In this document: positions 1 to 10,091 of the stretch, piece after piece | Position numbering within the stretch: the first letter of the stretch is position 1 | Layout: every line of letters begins with the position of its first letter | Assembly (NCBI RefSeq): GCF_005217605.1 | Contig: NZ_SZPX01000009.1 | Span: forward strand, 1-64,000 | Source of the DNA: Sulfurimonas crateris | Lineage (GTDB): Bacteria > Campylobacterota > Campylobacteria > Campylobacterales > Sulfurimonadaceae | Length of the DNA stretch: 64,000 nt | Direction: 5' to 3' | Made by a program: the position numbers and the translations under genes | The notes under the pieces: model-generated | The model's input: the letters and a program-made list of their open reading frames with translations, nothing else | Databases searched by the model: none | Told to the model about the DNA's origin: nothing

Positions 1-86
1 CCCCATTCCGAACCCAGAAGCTAAGCCTCTCATCGCTGATAATACTGCATCTTTCAGGTGTGGAAACGTAGGTCGCTGCCTAGTTG
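1..86 (+). rRNA. rrf: 5S ribosomal RNA, 3' part
   Basis: The window opens inside a 5S rRNA gene; the 5' end lies outside. The stretch at 1-20 matches the conserved loop around CCATTCCGAACCCAGAAG, and the later GGTGTGGAAACGTAGGTCGCTGCC segment matches the 3' arm of the molecule. The 3' boundary near 86 is estimated. Ribosomal RNA operon genes are expected just upstream of the window. Confidence 0.9.
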
Positions 87-110
87 GTCATTTCTTCTAC
101 TAACTTATTT
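82..110 (+). terminator. Probable terminator after 5S rRNA
   Basis: AGTTGGT at 82-88 can pair with ACTAACT at 99-105 (one G-U pair), followed by TATTT. The weak A/U-rich stem with a short T-rich tail fits the end of an rRNA operon. Its first bases may belong to the mature 5S RNA. Confidence 0.45.
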
Positions 111-139
111 AATCAATCTAAATTATTCAATCAAATCTT

Positions 140-835
140 TTAATCAGTTATTAACGACTTTTCAATACTCCATCTATGCTCAATAGTGTCCATATTTACT
201 CTTTTCAACCTATTTAAAAAATACTCTCTTGCGACCTCTTTTGCACCTAAGCTTTTGAGATGCTCTGTCGGTACCTGACAATCTATAAAGTCATAGCCCC
301 AAAATTTTAGATGTTTTACTAAAACTACGTAAGCAGATTTTGATGCATCGCTTACGATAGAGAACATGGACTCTCCGCAAAAAACTTTCCCTACAACAAC
401 CCCATAAAGCCCGCCTACAAGTTTTCCATCTTTATAGCTCTCAACGCTATGTGCTATACCCATACCGTGAAGAAGGCTATAGGCTTCTATAATATCATCT
501 TGTATCCAAGTGCCGTTTTGATTATCTCTTTTTACGCTGCTACAGTGTCTGATAACCTCTGTAAAGTTTGCATCAAACCTGTACTCAAATTTTTTCATAC
601 TTTTTTTTAGAGAGCGGCTTAGTCTGAAATCATCCAGTTCCATAATAAGTCTAGGGTCGGTTGACCACCATATAACAGGATCATCTTTGCCGTACCATGG
701 AAATATGCCGTTTTGATAGGCACGAATAACTCTAGACGGGTTTAAGTCGCCTCCCCATGCGACTATTCCGTCTTCATTTGCACTGTTTGGATCAGGAAAG
801 AGCAGGTCGTATTTTGAGAGTTTTGGTATATTCAA
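140..835 (-). CDS. aat: Leucyl/phenylalanyl-tRNA--protein transferase
   Basis: Cytoplasmic enzyme that adds Leu or Phe from aminoacyl-tRNA to proteins with an N-terminal Arg or Lys, marking them for ClpS/ClpAP degradation. The 231 residues carry the family signatures GIFPW near residue 43, WWSTDPR near 57, CGESMFS near 153 and DCQVPTEHL near 185. The start is TTG at 833-835, inside the clpA stop (TTGA overlap), which implies translational coupling. It is the last gene of clpS-clpA-aat, so the N-degron tagging enzyme is made together with the recognin and the unfoldase. Length is normal. Confidence 0.96.
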   Translation of the reverse strand: MNIPKLSKYDLLFPDPNSANEDGIVAWGGDLNPSRVIRAYQNGIFPWYGKDDPVIWWSTDPRLIMELDDFRLSRSLKKSMKKFEYRFDANFTEVIRHCSSVKRDNQNGTWIQDDIIEAYSLLHGMGIAHSVESYKDGKLVGGLYGVVVGKVFCGESMFSIVSDASKSAYVVLVKHLKFWGYDFIDCQVPTEHLKSLGAKEVAREYFLNRLKRVNMDTIEHRWSIEKSLITD

Positions 836-3012
836 ACGCCGGACTCTTTAAATTTTAAAATCAATTTTTTGTTAAAAGAGACATTTACACTTCCGCCGTT
901 TTTCAGTTTGCCAAAGAGTATCTCATCACTCAGTTTGTTTGTTATATTGTCATGTATATATCTTTTGATCGGTCTTGCACCCATTTCAGGAGAGTAGGCA
1001 TTTTGGGCGATAAACTCTACGGCTTTTGGAGATAGCGTAACGGTTATTTTTTTCTTTTTTAGGTCACTGTTTAACTCTTCTATAAATTTCTCCACAATCC
1101 CTTTGACGACTTCACTCTCTAGTTGAGAAAACTCTACAACTGCATCGAGTCTGTTTCTGAATTCCGGGGTAAAAAAGAGTTTAAGCTCCTCATTTTTTGA
1201 GAGAGAACTGTCTTTATTGAATCCCATAACATTTCTGGCAGTCGCACCAACATTAGATGTCATTATCAGTATAACGTTTTGAAAATTAGCCTTGTACCCG
1301 TTATTGTCGGTCAGGGTTGCATTGTCCATGATCTGAAGTAAAATATTTACAAGATCAGGATGCGCTTTTTCGATCTCATCTAGGAGTAGAACAGTATAAG
1401 GGTGTCTTTTTATAGCTTCTGTTAAAAGCCCGCCCTGCTCATATCCGACGTAGCCTGGAGGTGCTCCTACCAGACGGCTTACGGCATGCTTTTCCATATA
1501 TTCGCTCATATCAAATCTCTCAAAGTTTATGCCGAGTGTCTGGCTAAGAGAGAGTGCAAGCTCTGTTTTACCTACACCTGTAGGGCCTGAGAATAGAAAT
1601 GATGCGATAGGTTTGTTCTGCGGGGTAAGACCTGCTTTTGATATTTTTATCGCTTTTGCCACTTCTGCTACAGCTCTATCTTGACCTATCACTTTTTTGC
1701 GTAAATTCTCCTCCAGATTTGCAAGAGAGAGAGTCTCATCATGAGTCACTTTTGAGTTTGAGATCCCAACGATCCTTGAGATGGTGGTTTGGATATCATT
1801 TGAACCTACCACTCTTTTTTTCTTGTTTTTAAGATGAAAAGATGCGGCAGTCTCATCTATAAGGTCGATCGCCTTATCAGGCAAGAATTTATCGGTAATA
1901 TATCTTTTGGAGAGATCAATGGCAGTTTTGAGGGCTTTGTCGGTAAAAGTGACATTGTGATGCTCTTCGTATTTGCTCTTTAGCCCTTTTAATATTTTAT
2001 ATGTCGTTTTAGCGGATGGTTCATTAATGTCGACCTTGGAGAATCTTCTGCTAAGAGCTTTGTCTTTTTCAAAGCCGTTTCTGTACTCTGCAAATGTAGT
2101 CGCGCCCATGCACTTTAGTTCGCCTGATGCAAGGGCAGGTTTTAGCTGGTTTGCCGCATCCATAGTCCCGCTTGTAGCACCTGCACCTATGAGTGTATGA
2201 ATCTCATCAATAAAAAGAATGGCATTTGGGATCGATTTAAGCTCATCCATAACGCCTTTTAAACGCTTTTCAAAATCTCCCCTGTATTTTGTGCCGGCAA
2301 GCATCGCGCCAAGATCAAGAGCATAAAGCTCTGTGTTTTGTATGATGGAAGGAACTTTGTGTGCAACTATATTTAGCGCCAGCCCTTCTGCTATGGCAGT
2401 TTTTCCGACACCCGCTTCTCCTACTAAAATAGGGTTGTTTTTCTTTCTTCGGCAGAGTATCTGCGTGACTCTCTGTATCTCATCGTCTCTGCCGATCACG
2501 GGATCGATTTTTCCCTCTTTGGCTTTTTGAAGAAGATCTATAGAGTACTTTTCAAGATAGGAGTCACCCTCTTTTAAGTTCTCTTTCTCGTTGGTATGTG
2601 AAATAACTTCCAAAATATCGAGTCTTGAAATATGAGACTCTTTTAAGAGTGCGTAAGCAAATGAGTTCACTTCATCATAGATGGCAACGAGTAGGTCTCC
2701 TATATCGGCGCTCTGCTGACCTGAGCCTTGAATATGTTTTATCATCCTCTCTATCAGTCTTGATAGTGCAAGGCTCTCAAAAGGCTCCTCTTCTATGTTT
2801 TGTGGAAGAGTACCTATATTTGTGCCTATATAGCTTTTCATAAGCTCTTTCATCTTAGCTACGTCTCCGCCGCATGCGAATATGATCTTCGCACCCTCAG
2901 CAGAGTTTAATATCTGATAAAAGACGTGTTCAATGGTAATATATTCATGTCTAAGCTCTTTTGCATAAAGAATAGATTTTTGAAAAACTTCGTTTAATGT
3001 ATAACTTATCAC
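832..3012 (-). CDS. clpA: ATP-dependent Clp protease ATPase subunit ClpA
   Basis: AAA+ unfoldase that feeds substrates to ClpP. The 726 residues hold an N-terminal Clp repeat domain, a first AAA module with Walker A GEAGVGKT near residue 200, a second with GPTGVGKT near 480, and the sensor region [10 protein letters not shown]. An MGF tripeptide (in NVMGFNKD) sits where ClpA and ClpX carry the ClpP-docking loop, and the ClpB-type middle coiled coil is absent, so this is ClpA rather than ClpB. The start is GTG, overlapping the clpS stop by one base (TAGTG); the 3' end overlaps aat by four. No clpP lies in the window. Confidence 0.97.
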   Translation of the reverse strand: MISYTLNEVFQKSILYAKELRHEYITIEHVFYQILNSAEGAKIIFACGGDVAKMKELMKSYIGTNIGTLPQNIEEEPFESLALSRLIERMIKHIQGSGQQSADIGDLLVAIYDEVNSFAYALLKESHISRLDILEVISHTNEKENLKEGDSYLEKYSIDLLQKAKEGKIDPVIGRDDEIQRVTQILCRRKKNNPILVGEAGVGKTAIAEGLALNIVAHKVPSIIQNTELYALDLGAMLAGTKYRGDFEKRLKGVMDELKSIPNAILFIDEIHTLIGAGATSGTMDAANQLKPALASGELKCMGATTFAEYRNGFEKDKALSRRFSKVDINEPSAKTTYKILKGLKSKYEEHHNVTFTDKALKTAIDLSKRYITDKFLPDKAIDLIDETAASFHLKNKKKRVVGSNDIQTTISRIVGISNSKVTHDETLSLANLEENLRKKVIGQDRAVAEVAKAIKISKAGLTPQNKPIASFLFSGPTGVGKTELALSLSQTLGINFERFDMSEYMEKHAVSRLVGAPPGYVGYEQGGLLTEAIKRHPYTVLLLDEIEKAHPDLVNILLQIMDNATLTDNNGYKANFQNVILIMTSNVGATARNVMGFNKDSSLSKNEELKLFFTPEFRNRLDAVVEFSQLESEVVKGIVEKFIEELNSDLKKKKITVTLSPKAVEFIAQNAYSPEMGARPIKRYIHDNITNKLSDEILFGKLKNGGSVNVSFNKKLILKFKESGV

Positions 3013-3311
3013 TACTCTTCCTCCATCTCAGCCCTGAGAGGAAATCCGCTCTCTCTGGCTCTTTTGTGTACTTGCATCACCTTGGTTTGTGCTATCTCGT
3101 GGGTATAGACACCGCAAACACCTCTCTCTTTTTTATGAACCTCAAGCATTATGGCCTCAGCCTCTTGAAAACTTTTATGAAATATGCTCATAATAACATC
3201 TATGACAAAATCCATAGAGGTATAGTCGTCATTTAAAATAAATACTTTATATTTTTTAGGGTATTTCAGCGATATGTCGTTGATGGTCTCTAAATCTGTA
3301 TTTGTTGCCAT
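3012..3311 (-). CDS. clpS: ClpS adaptor (N-recognin)
   Basis: Small adaptor that binds N-terminal Leu, Phe, Tyr or Trp residues and hands the protein to ClpA. The 99-residue product has a short variable N-terminus, then FILNDDYTSMDFVI near residues 24-37 (hydrophobic pocket and acidic Asn-Asp-Asp motif), EVHKKERGVCGVY and HEIAQTKV. The ATG at 3309-3311 has a good AGGAAA ribosome site on the minus strand. First gene of clpS-clpA-aat and divergent from bioD, so promoters for both lie in 3312-3369. Confidence 0.96.
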   Translation of the reverse strand: MATNTDLETINDISLKYPKKYKVFILNDDYTSMDFVIDVIMSIFHKSFQEAEAIMLEVHKKERGVCGVYTHEIAQTKVMQVHKRARESGFPLRAEMEEE

Positions 3312-3369
3312 AATTTTCCTATAATAATTGCCTTTAATAGTTAAAAATTATAACAAAATAGAGATAACT

Positions 3370-4017
3370 ATGACAAAACGAATTTTTGTAACCGCTACAA
3401 ACACAAATATAGGTAAAACATACATAACAAAACTTCTTCTTAGAGAGTATGCCTCCCGCGGTCTTAAAGTGGGTGTTATCAAGCCGATAGAGACCGGTGT
3501 CATCAATGGATATGCAGAGGACGCTGAGGAGCTTTTGGAGGTAGTAAAAGAGTTAAATACCAAGTTGTGGCATCTAGAGGCTGAAGATATAGCGCCGATA
3601 ACCTACGATATAGCTGCAGCTCCGTTTGTTGCATCAAACAACACCCCGCTTGATCTGAAAAAAATATTGACAAAAATAGAGGAGCTTGAAGCCTTCTGCG
3701 ATATCATTATCATTGAAGGTGCTGGCGGGCTTTACGTTCCTATTGATGAGAAGTATATGATGATCGATCTTATTTCGCTGCTTGGTGCAAAAGCTCTTCT
3801 TGTAACTCACTGCTCTCTTGGCTGTATAAATGACACGCTGCTTAGCAAAAAGGCTCTTCAAGAGAGAAAAATAGAGCATACAGTAGCGTTTAACTGCAAA
3901 GAGGGTGATGAGAACTTCTCTGAAATATCCGAGCCCTACTTTTTAAAAACAGATTTTAGGGTTTTAAAACTCTCTCGTGATATTGATATTATATGTGATG
4001 TCTTGTATAATTTATGA
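3370..4017 (+). CDS. bioD: Dethiobiotin synthetase
   Basis: ATP-dependent carboxylation of 7,8-diaminopelargonate to dethiobiotin, the penultimate step of biotin synthesis. From the ATG at 3370 the protein is 215 residues: P-loop ATNTNIGKT with Lys16, KPIETG near 38 and EGAGGLYVPI near 112. The frame extends upstream to a TTG at 3328, but the P-loop family normally begins right at MKK/TKRIFVTATNT, so the internal ATG is preferred. Divergent from clpS. No other biotin gene is nearby. Usual family length is 215-230. Confidence 0.93.
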   Translation: MTKRIFVTATNTNIGKTYITKLLLREYASRGLKVGVIKPIETGVINGYAEDAEELLEVVKELNTKLWHLEAEDIAPITYDIAAAPFVASNNTPLDLKKILTKIEELEAFCDIIIIEGAGGLYVPIDEKYMMIDLISLLGAKALLVTHCSLGCINDTLLSKKALQERKIEHTVAFNCKEGDENFSEISEPYFLKTDFRVLKLSRDIDIICDVLYNL

Positions 4018-4039
4018 ATTATTTTAAAAAAAGAGCGTT

Positions 4040-4930
4040 ATGAAACATTTAACTACGACTGCAGATTTTACCGTTAAAGAGATAGAGGCAATTTTGCAAG
4101 ATGCCGAGCTGTTTGGAAAGAGTATCAAAGATGGCACAAAGCTTGATAAGATTTTAGAGGATAAGATCATAGTTACGCTCTTTTTTGAAAACTCTACAAG
4201 GACAAGAAGCTCTTTTGAGATAGCAGCAAAGAGGCTTGGAGCGGAAGTTGTGCATCTTGATGTTGTAAACAGCTCTACTAAAAAAGGTGAAACACTCGTA
4301 GATACGGCAATGAATCTTGATGCAATGAGTCCAAATGCAATAATTGTCAGACATCAAAACTCCGGTGTTCCTAAGATCCTATCAAATCATACGAACGCTT
4401 CGATAATTAATGCAGGAGACGGCGCTCACGCTCATCCTACTCAGGCACTTTTGGACCTCTTTACGCTTAAGAAACATTTTGGAGATGTGAGAGGAAAAAA
4501 GATAGCGATCGTGGGTGATATAAAAAACTCAAGAGTTGCAAACTCCAATATTGAACTGTTAGGAAGATTCGGTATGGAGGTGATTTTAGTCGCTCCTCCG
4601 CAGTTCTTGCCAAAAACTGAGCTAAGAAGCACACATTTTTTAAAAGAGATCATTGATGAAGTGGACGCTATTATGAGTCTAAGAACACAGACCGAGAGAC
4701 ACTCTTCGCAGACCTACGCATCTCTAAAAGATTATGCAAGCGATTTTTGCATAACAAGCGAGCTTTTGGGTGAAAGGGATGTACTTTTGCTTCACCCCGG
4801 ACCTGTGCATAGAAACATAGATATATGCGATGCACTTTTAGCAGATAAGAGATGTAAAGTTTTAGAGCAGGTCTCAAACGGCGTAGCGATAAGAATGGCA
4901 GTGCTAAAAAAACTTATTTATGACGTTTGA
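4040..4930 (+). CDS. pyrB: Aspartate carbamoyltransferase catalytic subunit
   Basis: Joins carbamoyl phosphate and aspartate in the first committed step of pyrimidine synthesis. The 296-residue protein has the carbamoyl-phosphate loop STRTRSSFE near residue 53, [12 protein letters not shown] near 75, [15 protein letters not shown] near 126 and HPGPVHR near 253. No regulatory subunit (pyrI) follows. The last 11 bases overlap pabB, which starts at 4920. Size and motifs are typical. Confidence 0.97.
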   Translation: MKHLTTTADFTVKEIEAILQDAELFGKSIKDGTKLDKILEDKIIVTLFFENSTRTRSSFEIAAKRLGAEVVHLDVVNSSTKKGETLVDTAMNLDAMSPNAIIVRHQNSGVPKILSNHTNASIINAGDGAHAHPTQALLDLFTLKKHFGDVRGKKIAIVGDIKNSRVANSNIELLGRFGMEVILVAPPQFLPKTELRSTHFLKEIIDEVDAIMSLRTQTERHSSQTYASLKDYASDFCITSELLGERDVLLLHPGPVHRNIDICDALLADKRCKVLEQVSNGVAIRMAVLKKLIYDV

Positions 4931-5858
4931 TGATATAAACTCTCTGGGTAAAAAGAGAGAACCATTTCTGTTTATATCAGACTTTTTGGCAAAAAACCTC
5001 ATAGTCATCCCTCTTAGCGAACTTGACTCGCATGACATTGAGTACTCCACTACAAAAAATTACTCCATAAAATCTCACGCAGATTTTTTTGATAAGCAGA
5101 CAGTATTATTTAGCGACTACAAAAAAAAATTTGACTTTGTGATAGACAGAATAAAAGCGGGCGATACCTATCTTTTAAATCTTACACAGCCTACAAGAGT
5201 GAAGAGCGAGATGAGTCTAAAAGAGATGTTTGGATGTGCAAATGCGCGCTACAAACTTAGATACAAAGATGATTTTGTCTGTTTCTCTCCCGAGCAGTTT
5301 GTTGAGATAAAAGATTCTAAGATAGCAACTTTCCCCATGAAAGGCACGATAGATGCCTCAATCCCAAACGCAAAAGAACTTATATTAAACAACCCAAAAG
5401 AGATGGCTGAACACGTTATGGTCGTAGACCTGCTAAGAAACGACCTCTCCATCATGGCAAAAGATGTTAAAGTCGAGGAGTTTAGATATATAACAAAAAT
5501 AGAGGCGGGAGATAAAGAGCTCCTGCATGTAAGCTCACATATAAGCGGAGATGTGGGGAGCGATTGGCATTCAAAAATCGGAGATATTTTAAAAACACTT
5601 TTGCCTGCGGGGAGTATAAGCGGAGCGCCAAAAAAGAGCACTTTAGATATAATTGACGAGGTTGAAGATTATGAGAGAGGTTACTTTAGCGGGGTATTCG
5701 GTGTGTATGACGGCAAAACATTTGACAGTGCGGTTATGATAAGATTTGTCGAGAAAACCAAAGATGGATATATATACAAAAGCGGTGGAGGCATAACTCT
5801 GGAGAGTGATGCCAAAAGCGAGTATGAAGAGCTTTTAAACAAAGTTTATCTGCCATAA
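4920..5858 (+). CDS. pabB: Aminodeoxychorismate synthase component I
   Basis: Converts chorismate, with glutamine-derived ammonia, to 4-amino-4-deoxychorismate for folate. The 312 residues cover the chorismate-binding domain: [10 protein letters not shown] near 80, FPMKGTID near 138, [13 protein letters not shown] near 161, GSISGAPKK near 231 and the C-terminal GGGITLESD. It lacks the N-terminal subdomain of the 450-residue enterobacterial PabB; short forms are usual in this group. TrpE is the alternative, but the length and the KGTID segment favour PabB. Overlaps pyrB by 11 bases. Confidence 0.9.
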   Translation: MTFDDINSLGKKREPFLFISDFLAKNLIVIPLSELDSHDIEYSTTKNYSIKSHADFFDKQTVLFSDYKKKFDFVIDRIKAGDTYLLNLTQPTRVKSEMSLKEMFGCANARYKLRYKDDFVCFSPEQFVEIKDSKIATFPMKGTIDASIPNAKELILNNPKEMAEHVMVVDLLRNDLSIMAKDVKVEEFRYITKIEAGDKELLHVSSHISGDVGSDWHSKIGDILKTLLPAGSISGAPKKSTLDIIDEVEDYERGYFSGVFGVYDGKTFDSAVMIRFVEKTKDGYIYKSGGGITLESDAKSEYEELLNKVYLP

Positions 5859-5873
5859 AAGAGGAGATAGTCA

Positions 5874-7271
5874 ATGCTTAAACTAGATGGATTTTTTACA
5901 AGCGGATGGGATTTTAACGAGACGCAGCAGGATCTAAAAAACAGATATCAGATGGTAAATATCGGCATACTGCTCTCCGGGGGCGGATTGATATATGGAA
6001 TAGTAGGAAACTATGTAAGAGATATCCACGGTTTTATTCCAATAGAGACCTCTCTTTTGTTTATGAACATTATAATGTTTTTTGCTCTTAGAGAGTATCG
6101 CCACTTTTTTGAGTTTTTTGCAACTACAATGACTCTGCAATATACGTTTTTGTTTCTGTTTCTTATTTATGTCGGCGAACCGACTGACCTAAAACATCTC
6201 TGGATCTTTACATACCCTATCATACTTCTATACTTTCAAAAGACAATACATGCAGTATATTGGCTGATTTTTGTTCTTCTAATGCTTATCATAGCACCGC
6301 TGCAGAGTTTTATAGAGATAAAGTACACCATGTATCAGGTCACATATATCTCCTTTGTTTTGGTCATCATCAGTATTATTATCTACTTCTACCAAAAGAA
6401 GATAGATGAAGCAAGATCTACCATTATAGAACAGCAGAATATGCTGCGAAACTTTAACTCTGAACTTGAGAAACAGGTAAAAGATAAAACGACAGAGCTT
6501 ACTAAGCTTAATGAATCGCTAGAGTTAAAGGTTGAACAGAAGCTAGAAGAGCTAAGAAGCAAAGATCAGATTTTAGAGGCCCAGTCAAAGCAGGCAGTGA
6601 TGGGCGAGATGATAAGTATGATAGCGCATCAATGGAGGCAGCCGCTCTCTACGATCACGCTTCAGATCGCAAATTTGCAGTTTAAGCAGCTGCTTGGACA
6701 TAACAGAAGCGGTGAAGATATTGATGAGGCACTTAGCAATATTAGCGATACAATTGTCTATCTATCCGATACGATCGATGATTTTCAAACATATTTTCAT
6801 CCCGATAAAGAGATGCAGAGTATCGAGATACATGACCTGCTTCAAAGGGCTCTAAACTTTGCAATGTCTAGAGTAAGCGACAGAGGAATAAAAATATCTA
6901 TTAGCAGAAGTGAAGATATAGAGGTTAAGACCTATATAAATGAGCTTGTACAAGTCGTACTCAATATTTTAAACAATGCCATAGACGCACATAACGAGGT
7001 AAAAAAGAGAGACTCTTTTATTAGTATAAGCGCAAAAAAAGTAGGAGAGAGAGTTTTTATATATATTGAGGATAATGCAGGCGGAATTGAGAGCGAAAAT
7101 CTGCCGCATCTTTTTGAGCCATACTTTAGTACCAAAGGTAAAAACGGAACGGGGCTTGGTCTTTATATGAGTCAGATGATAATAGAGAAGCAGTTCGGCG
7201 GCGAAATAGGCGTAGAAACATCTAGAGACGGATCACTTTTTATTATAAAGATCCCTAAAAATATTGCTTAA
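5874..7271 (+). CDS. Membrane sensor histidine kinase, orphan
   Basis: A two-component sensor of 465 residues. About six hydrophobic segments span residues 28-175, with no obvious periplasmic loop. A coiled coil follows (about 180-235, rich in Glu, Lys and Leu), then the dimerization/phosphoacceptor region with AHQWRQPLSTI (His252) and an HATPase domain with N box NNAIDAH, G1 DNAGGIES and G2 GTGLGLYMS. The HQWRQPL form is typical of Campylobacterota kinases. No response regulator is adjacent, so the partner and signal are unknown. The gene lies 15 bases after pabB and may share its transcript. Confidence 0.93.
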   Translation: MLKLDGFFTSGWDFNETQQDLKNRYQMVNIGILLSGGGLIYGIVGNYVRDIHGFIPIETSLLFMNIIMFFALREYRHFFEFFATTMTLQYTFLFLFLIYVGEPTDLKHLWIFTYPIILLYFQKTIHAVYWLIFVLLMLIIAPLQSFIEIKYTMYQVTYISFVLVIISIIIYFYQKKIDEARSTIIEQQNMLRNFNSELEKQVKDKTTELTKLNESLELKVEQKLEELRSKDQILEAQSKQAVMGEMISMIAHQWRQPLSTITLQIANLQFKQLLGHNRSGEDIDEALSNISDTIVYLSDTIDDFQTYFHPDKEMQSIEIHDLLQRALNFAMSRVSDRGIKISISRSEDIEVKTYINELVQVVLNILNNAIDAHNEVKKRDSFISISAKKVGERVFIYIEDNAGGIESENLPHLFEPYFSTKGKNGTGLGLYMSQMIIEKQFGGEIGVETSRDGSLFIIKIPKNIA

Positions 7272-7315
7272 GAGTTTTTGAGCTATAATTTACCAAAATG
7301 ACTTAAGGTTTGTAG
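7272..7315 (+). promoter_or_regulatory. Sigma-70 type -10 element upstream of tal
   Basis: TATAAT at 7284-7289, preceded by TTTTTGAGC, lies 26 bases before the tal start and within reach of the tal-pilT pair. T-rich upstream sequence without a clear -35 box is normal for vegetative promoters in this group. Confidence 0.5.
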
Positions 7316-8296
7316 ATGTATTTGAAAGATTTGAAGTTCTCTTTGTGGGCAGATTTTATAGAGAGAGACTACTTAGACAGAGAGTTTAAAGAGCTCATAG
7401 AGAGCGGGATCGTGAACGGTACGACTTCCAATCCGGCAATATTTAAAAATGCAATTTTGACTTCAAGCGCGTATAAAGAGCAGCTCTCTCAATTGGGTTC
7501 AATTTCACCTAAAGAGAAGTATGAAGCTCTTGCGATCTACGATATACAAAAAGCGGCAGATATACTCGAGCCTTTGCATCAAAATGGTGATGACGGCTAT
7601 GTGAGCATAGAGGTGGACCCATATCTTTGCGACGATGCAGATGCGACCATAGAAGAGGGGAAGAGACTATACTCTCAGATAAACCGCAAAAACGTGATGA
7701 TAAAAGTTCCTGCTACTGAGGCCGGCTACGTTGCAATGAGAGAGCTTGTAGGAAGCGGGATACCTGTAAATGCTACACTTATATTTAAAAAAGAGCAAGC
7801 CATCTCATGTGCCGATGCATTTAGAGAGGGTCTGGCACAATATGGAGCAAAAGTAGATACAGTCATAAGCGTATTTGTAAGCAGGATAGACAGAGCGCTT
7901 GATGAGGAGTTGTCAAAAGGCGGGGTAGATATTGCACTCAGTGGAATCTATAACAGCGCGGATATCTACTCTGAAGTCGAGTCAATGGGGGTTGAGGGGT
8001 GCAGGACTCTCTTCGCAAGTACGGGAGTAAAAGACGATTCACTGCCTCCGCACTACTATGTGGAGAAACTTTTAGCGTACAACAGTGTAAATACGGCTCC
8101 CGTAGATACTATAAAAGCGTTTCATCAAAATGGAGTTAAACAGAGCGCTTTACCGATCCCAACCCATACTATAAAGGAACATTTTGAAAAGGTCAGAAGT
8201 TTAGGCATAGATTTTGATTCTCTGTTGGACAAACAGATAGCTGATGGATTGAAATCTTTCAAAGATGCATTTAAAGATATATTGGAGTCATTATGA
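7316..8296 (+). CDS. tal: Transaldolase
   Basis: Transfers a dihydroxyacetone unit between sedoheptulose 7-phosphate and glyceraldehyde 3-phosphate in the pentose phosphate pathway. The 326-residue protein shows GIVNGTTSNPAIFK near residue 33 and the Schiff-base lysine Lys130 in MIKVPATEAG. NATLIF and a later SVFVSRID strand complete the barrel signature. Overlaps pilT by four bases (ATGA), so the two are probably cotranscribed although functionally unrelated. Confidence 0.95.
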   Translation: MYLKDLKFSLWADFIERDYLDREFKELIESGIVNGTTSNPAIFKNAILTSSAYKEQLSQLGSISPKEKYEALAIYDIQKAADILEPLHQNGDDGYVSIEVDPYLCDDADATIEEGKRLYSQINRKNVMIKVPATEAGYVAMRELVGSGIPVNATLIFKKEQAISCADAFREGLAQYGAKVDTVISVFVSRIDRALDEELSKGGVDIALSGIYNSADIYSEVESMGVEGCRTLFASTGVKDDSLPPHYYVEKLLAYNSVNTAPVDTIKAFHQNGVKQSALPIPTHTIKEHFEKVRSLGIDFDSLLDKQIADGLKSFKDAFKDILESL

Positions 8297-9489
8297 GCGA
8301 AAATAGAAATGAAGTGGATGTAAGTCAATTAACGTTTGAGCAGATTAAAAAGATCAGAGCTTATCTTAAAAAGCTCATTGAAAACGGCGGAAGTGACTTA
8401 CATGTCAAGTCAAACGGTGTTATTAGAGCAAGAATAAACGGGACAATCGTTCCTTTTTCAGGCAGTATCTTCTCTTATGATGATGCAATGACTCTCTCAA
8501 AAGAGATACTTAGAGGCAGATATGCAGAACTTGTCGAGAATAAAGAGATCGACCTTGTCTATCAGTTCGATGAACGCAACCGCTTCCGTGTAAATATCTT
8601 TTTTCAAACGGATGGCCCCTCTTTTGTTTTTCGTGTTATTCCTATGACTATTCCGACTATTGATGAGATGAACTATCCTGAGATGATAAGAACGTTCACT
8701 AAAGAGACGCGTGGGCTTGTTTTGGTTACAGGAACAACCGGTAGCGGTAAGTCAACGACGTTAGCGGCTATGATACATGAGATAAATACTACGCAAAAGA
8801 AACATATTATAACTATCGAAGATCCTATTGAGTTTGTCCATAAAGATAGAGGGTGTATTATAAACCAGCGCTCAGTAGGTCAAGACACGCTCTCTTTTGA
8901 CAGAGCTCTAAGAGCCGCTTTGCGTGAGGACCCGGATATTATACTTGTCGGGGAGATGAGGGATCGTGAGACCATTGAGCTTGCACTTCATGCTGCAGAT
9001 ACCGGACACTTGGTATTTTCAACGCTTCATACTCTTGATGCAAAAGAGACTATTAACCGTATTATCGCAATTTTTCCAAATGATGAACAGAACCGTGTTC
9101 GTCTCTCTCTTGCAGGAGTGCTAAAGGGCGTAATCTCCCAAAGACTTATTCCCACGAAAGATGATAAGCGAATCGCGGCTATGGAGATACTTGTCAAGAC
9201 TCCTACGATAGAGAAATTGATCTTGGAAAACAGAGATTATGAGATTAAAGAGGCTATAGAAAAAGGTCGTGAACACTATAAATCTCAAAGTTTTGATCAG
9301 CATATCTTGGATATATACAATGCTGGAATTATCACTAAAGAGAGAGCAAAAGATTACGCTACGAGTGCGTCTGATCTTGAGCTCAAAATGAGCGGACTTA
9401 ACAGCGGCAATGCAGCAGATGTGCTTAAAAAAGCGGATAAGAACGGCAATGGAAAGATTATGGATGAGGATATCTTTGATTTAAAATAA
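8293..9489 (+). CDS. pilT: PilT-type twisting-motility/retraction ATPase with EF-hand-like tail
   Basis: Hexameric ATPase of the type IV pilus/type II secretion family. The 398 residues include Walker A GTTGSGKST (Lys153), Asp box ITIEDPIEFVH, Walker B DPDIILVGEMRD and His box ADTGHLVFSTLHT. The AIRNLIRE helix of classical PilT is not recognisable. After the ATPase core comes a tail containing DKNGNGKIMDED at residues 382-393, a 12-residue EF-hand calcium loop pattern (acidic or Asn at 1, 3, 5 and 12, Gly at 6, Ile at 8). No pilin or pilus-assembly genes lie in the window, so the retraction role is inferred from family membership. Confidence 0.92.
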   Translation: MSENRNEVDVSQLTFEQIKKIRAYLKKLIENGGSDLHVKSNGVIRARINGTIVPFSGSIFSYDDAMTLSKEILRGRYAELVENKEIDLVYQFDERNRFRVNIFFQTDGPSFVFRVIPMTIPTIDEMNYPEMIRTFTKETRGLVLVTGTTGSGKSTTLAAMIHEINTTQKKHIITIEDPIEFVHKDRGCIINQRSVGQDTLSFDRALRAALREDPDIILVGEMRDRETIELALHAADTGHLVFSTLHTLDAKETINRIIAIFPNDEQNRVRLSLAGVLKGVISQRLIPTKDDKRIAAMEILVKTPTIEKLILENRDYEIKEAIEKGREHYKSQSFDQHILDIYNAGIITKERAKDYATSASDLELKMSGLNSGNAADVLKKADKNGNGKIMDEDIFDLK

Positions 9490-9552
9490 GTTTTAACTAC
9501 AATTAAAGCTTAAAGAAGTATAATTCCAAACATTTTTTATTAAGGATTTAAT
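9490..9552 (+). promoter_or_regulatory. Promoter upstream of rplY
   Basis: TATAAT at 9519-9524 lies 28 bases before the rplY start, followed by a TTAAGGA ribosome site near 9540. It is a plausible start for the rplY-pth-lptFG unit. I see no convincing -35 element. Confidence 0.5.
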
Positions 9553-10089
9553 ATGTTAGAAGGCATTATTAGAGAGAGTATTGGCAAACAAAGCACGAAA
9601 GCGCTTCGCCGTGATGGTTATCTAATTGCAAATATTTACGGAAAAGGGCTTGAAAATATTCACGCAGCATTCAAAGAGAATGAATATATCCGTACTGTTC
9701 GCAACAAAGAGACTTTATCATTTCCAGTAAAAGTTGGATCAAAAGAGATGAATGTTGTTGTTCAGTCGTATGAAGCACATCCCGTAACATCTAAACTTTT
9801 GCATGTTGACCTAATGGTAGCACAACCAGGCGTTGTGACACACTACCATGTACCGGTTGTTCCACAAGGTGAAGCAATAGGACTTAAGAACAAAGGTCTT
9901 GTACACATTTCAAAACCTCGTCTAAGAGTAAAAGCTGCTATCGAGAACGTTCCAAATGCAATCAATGTTGATGTTGCAAAGATGGACGTAGGCGATGCAA
10001 AAATGGTACGTGATCTTGCAAAAGTAGAGAACGTTACATTCACAGATTCTGATCGTGTTTCTGTATTGAGTGTAATTAAAGCTAAATAA
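9553..10089 (+). CDS. rplY: 50S ribosomal protein L25/general stress protein Ctc
   Basis: Binds 5S rRNA in the large subunit. The 178-residue length shows the long CTC form: an N-terminal L25 domain (residues 1-90, ending [13 protein letters not shown]) plus a C-terminal TL5-type domain (about 95-178). The start ATG has an AAGGA site. Followed two bases later by pth, an order also known in Campylobacter. Confidence 0.96.
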   Translation: MLEGIIRESIGKQSTKALRRDGYLIANIYGKGLENIHAAFKENEYIRTVRNKETLSFPVKVGSKEMNVVVQSYEAHPVTSKLLHVDLMVAQPGVVTHYHVPVVPQGEAIGLKNKGLVHISKPRLRVKAAIENVPNAINVDVAKMDVGDAKMVRDLAKVENVTFTDSDRVSVLSVIKAK

Positions 10090-10091
10090 TC

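Noticed and set aside
5249-5641. 130-residue minus-strand frame
   Set aside because: Opposite pabB, low-complexity Ser/Leu-rich, no supporting motif.
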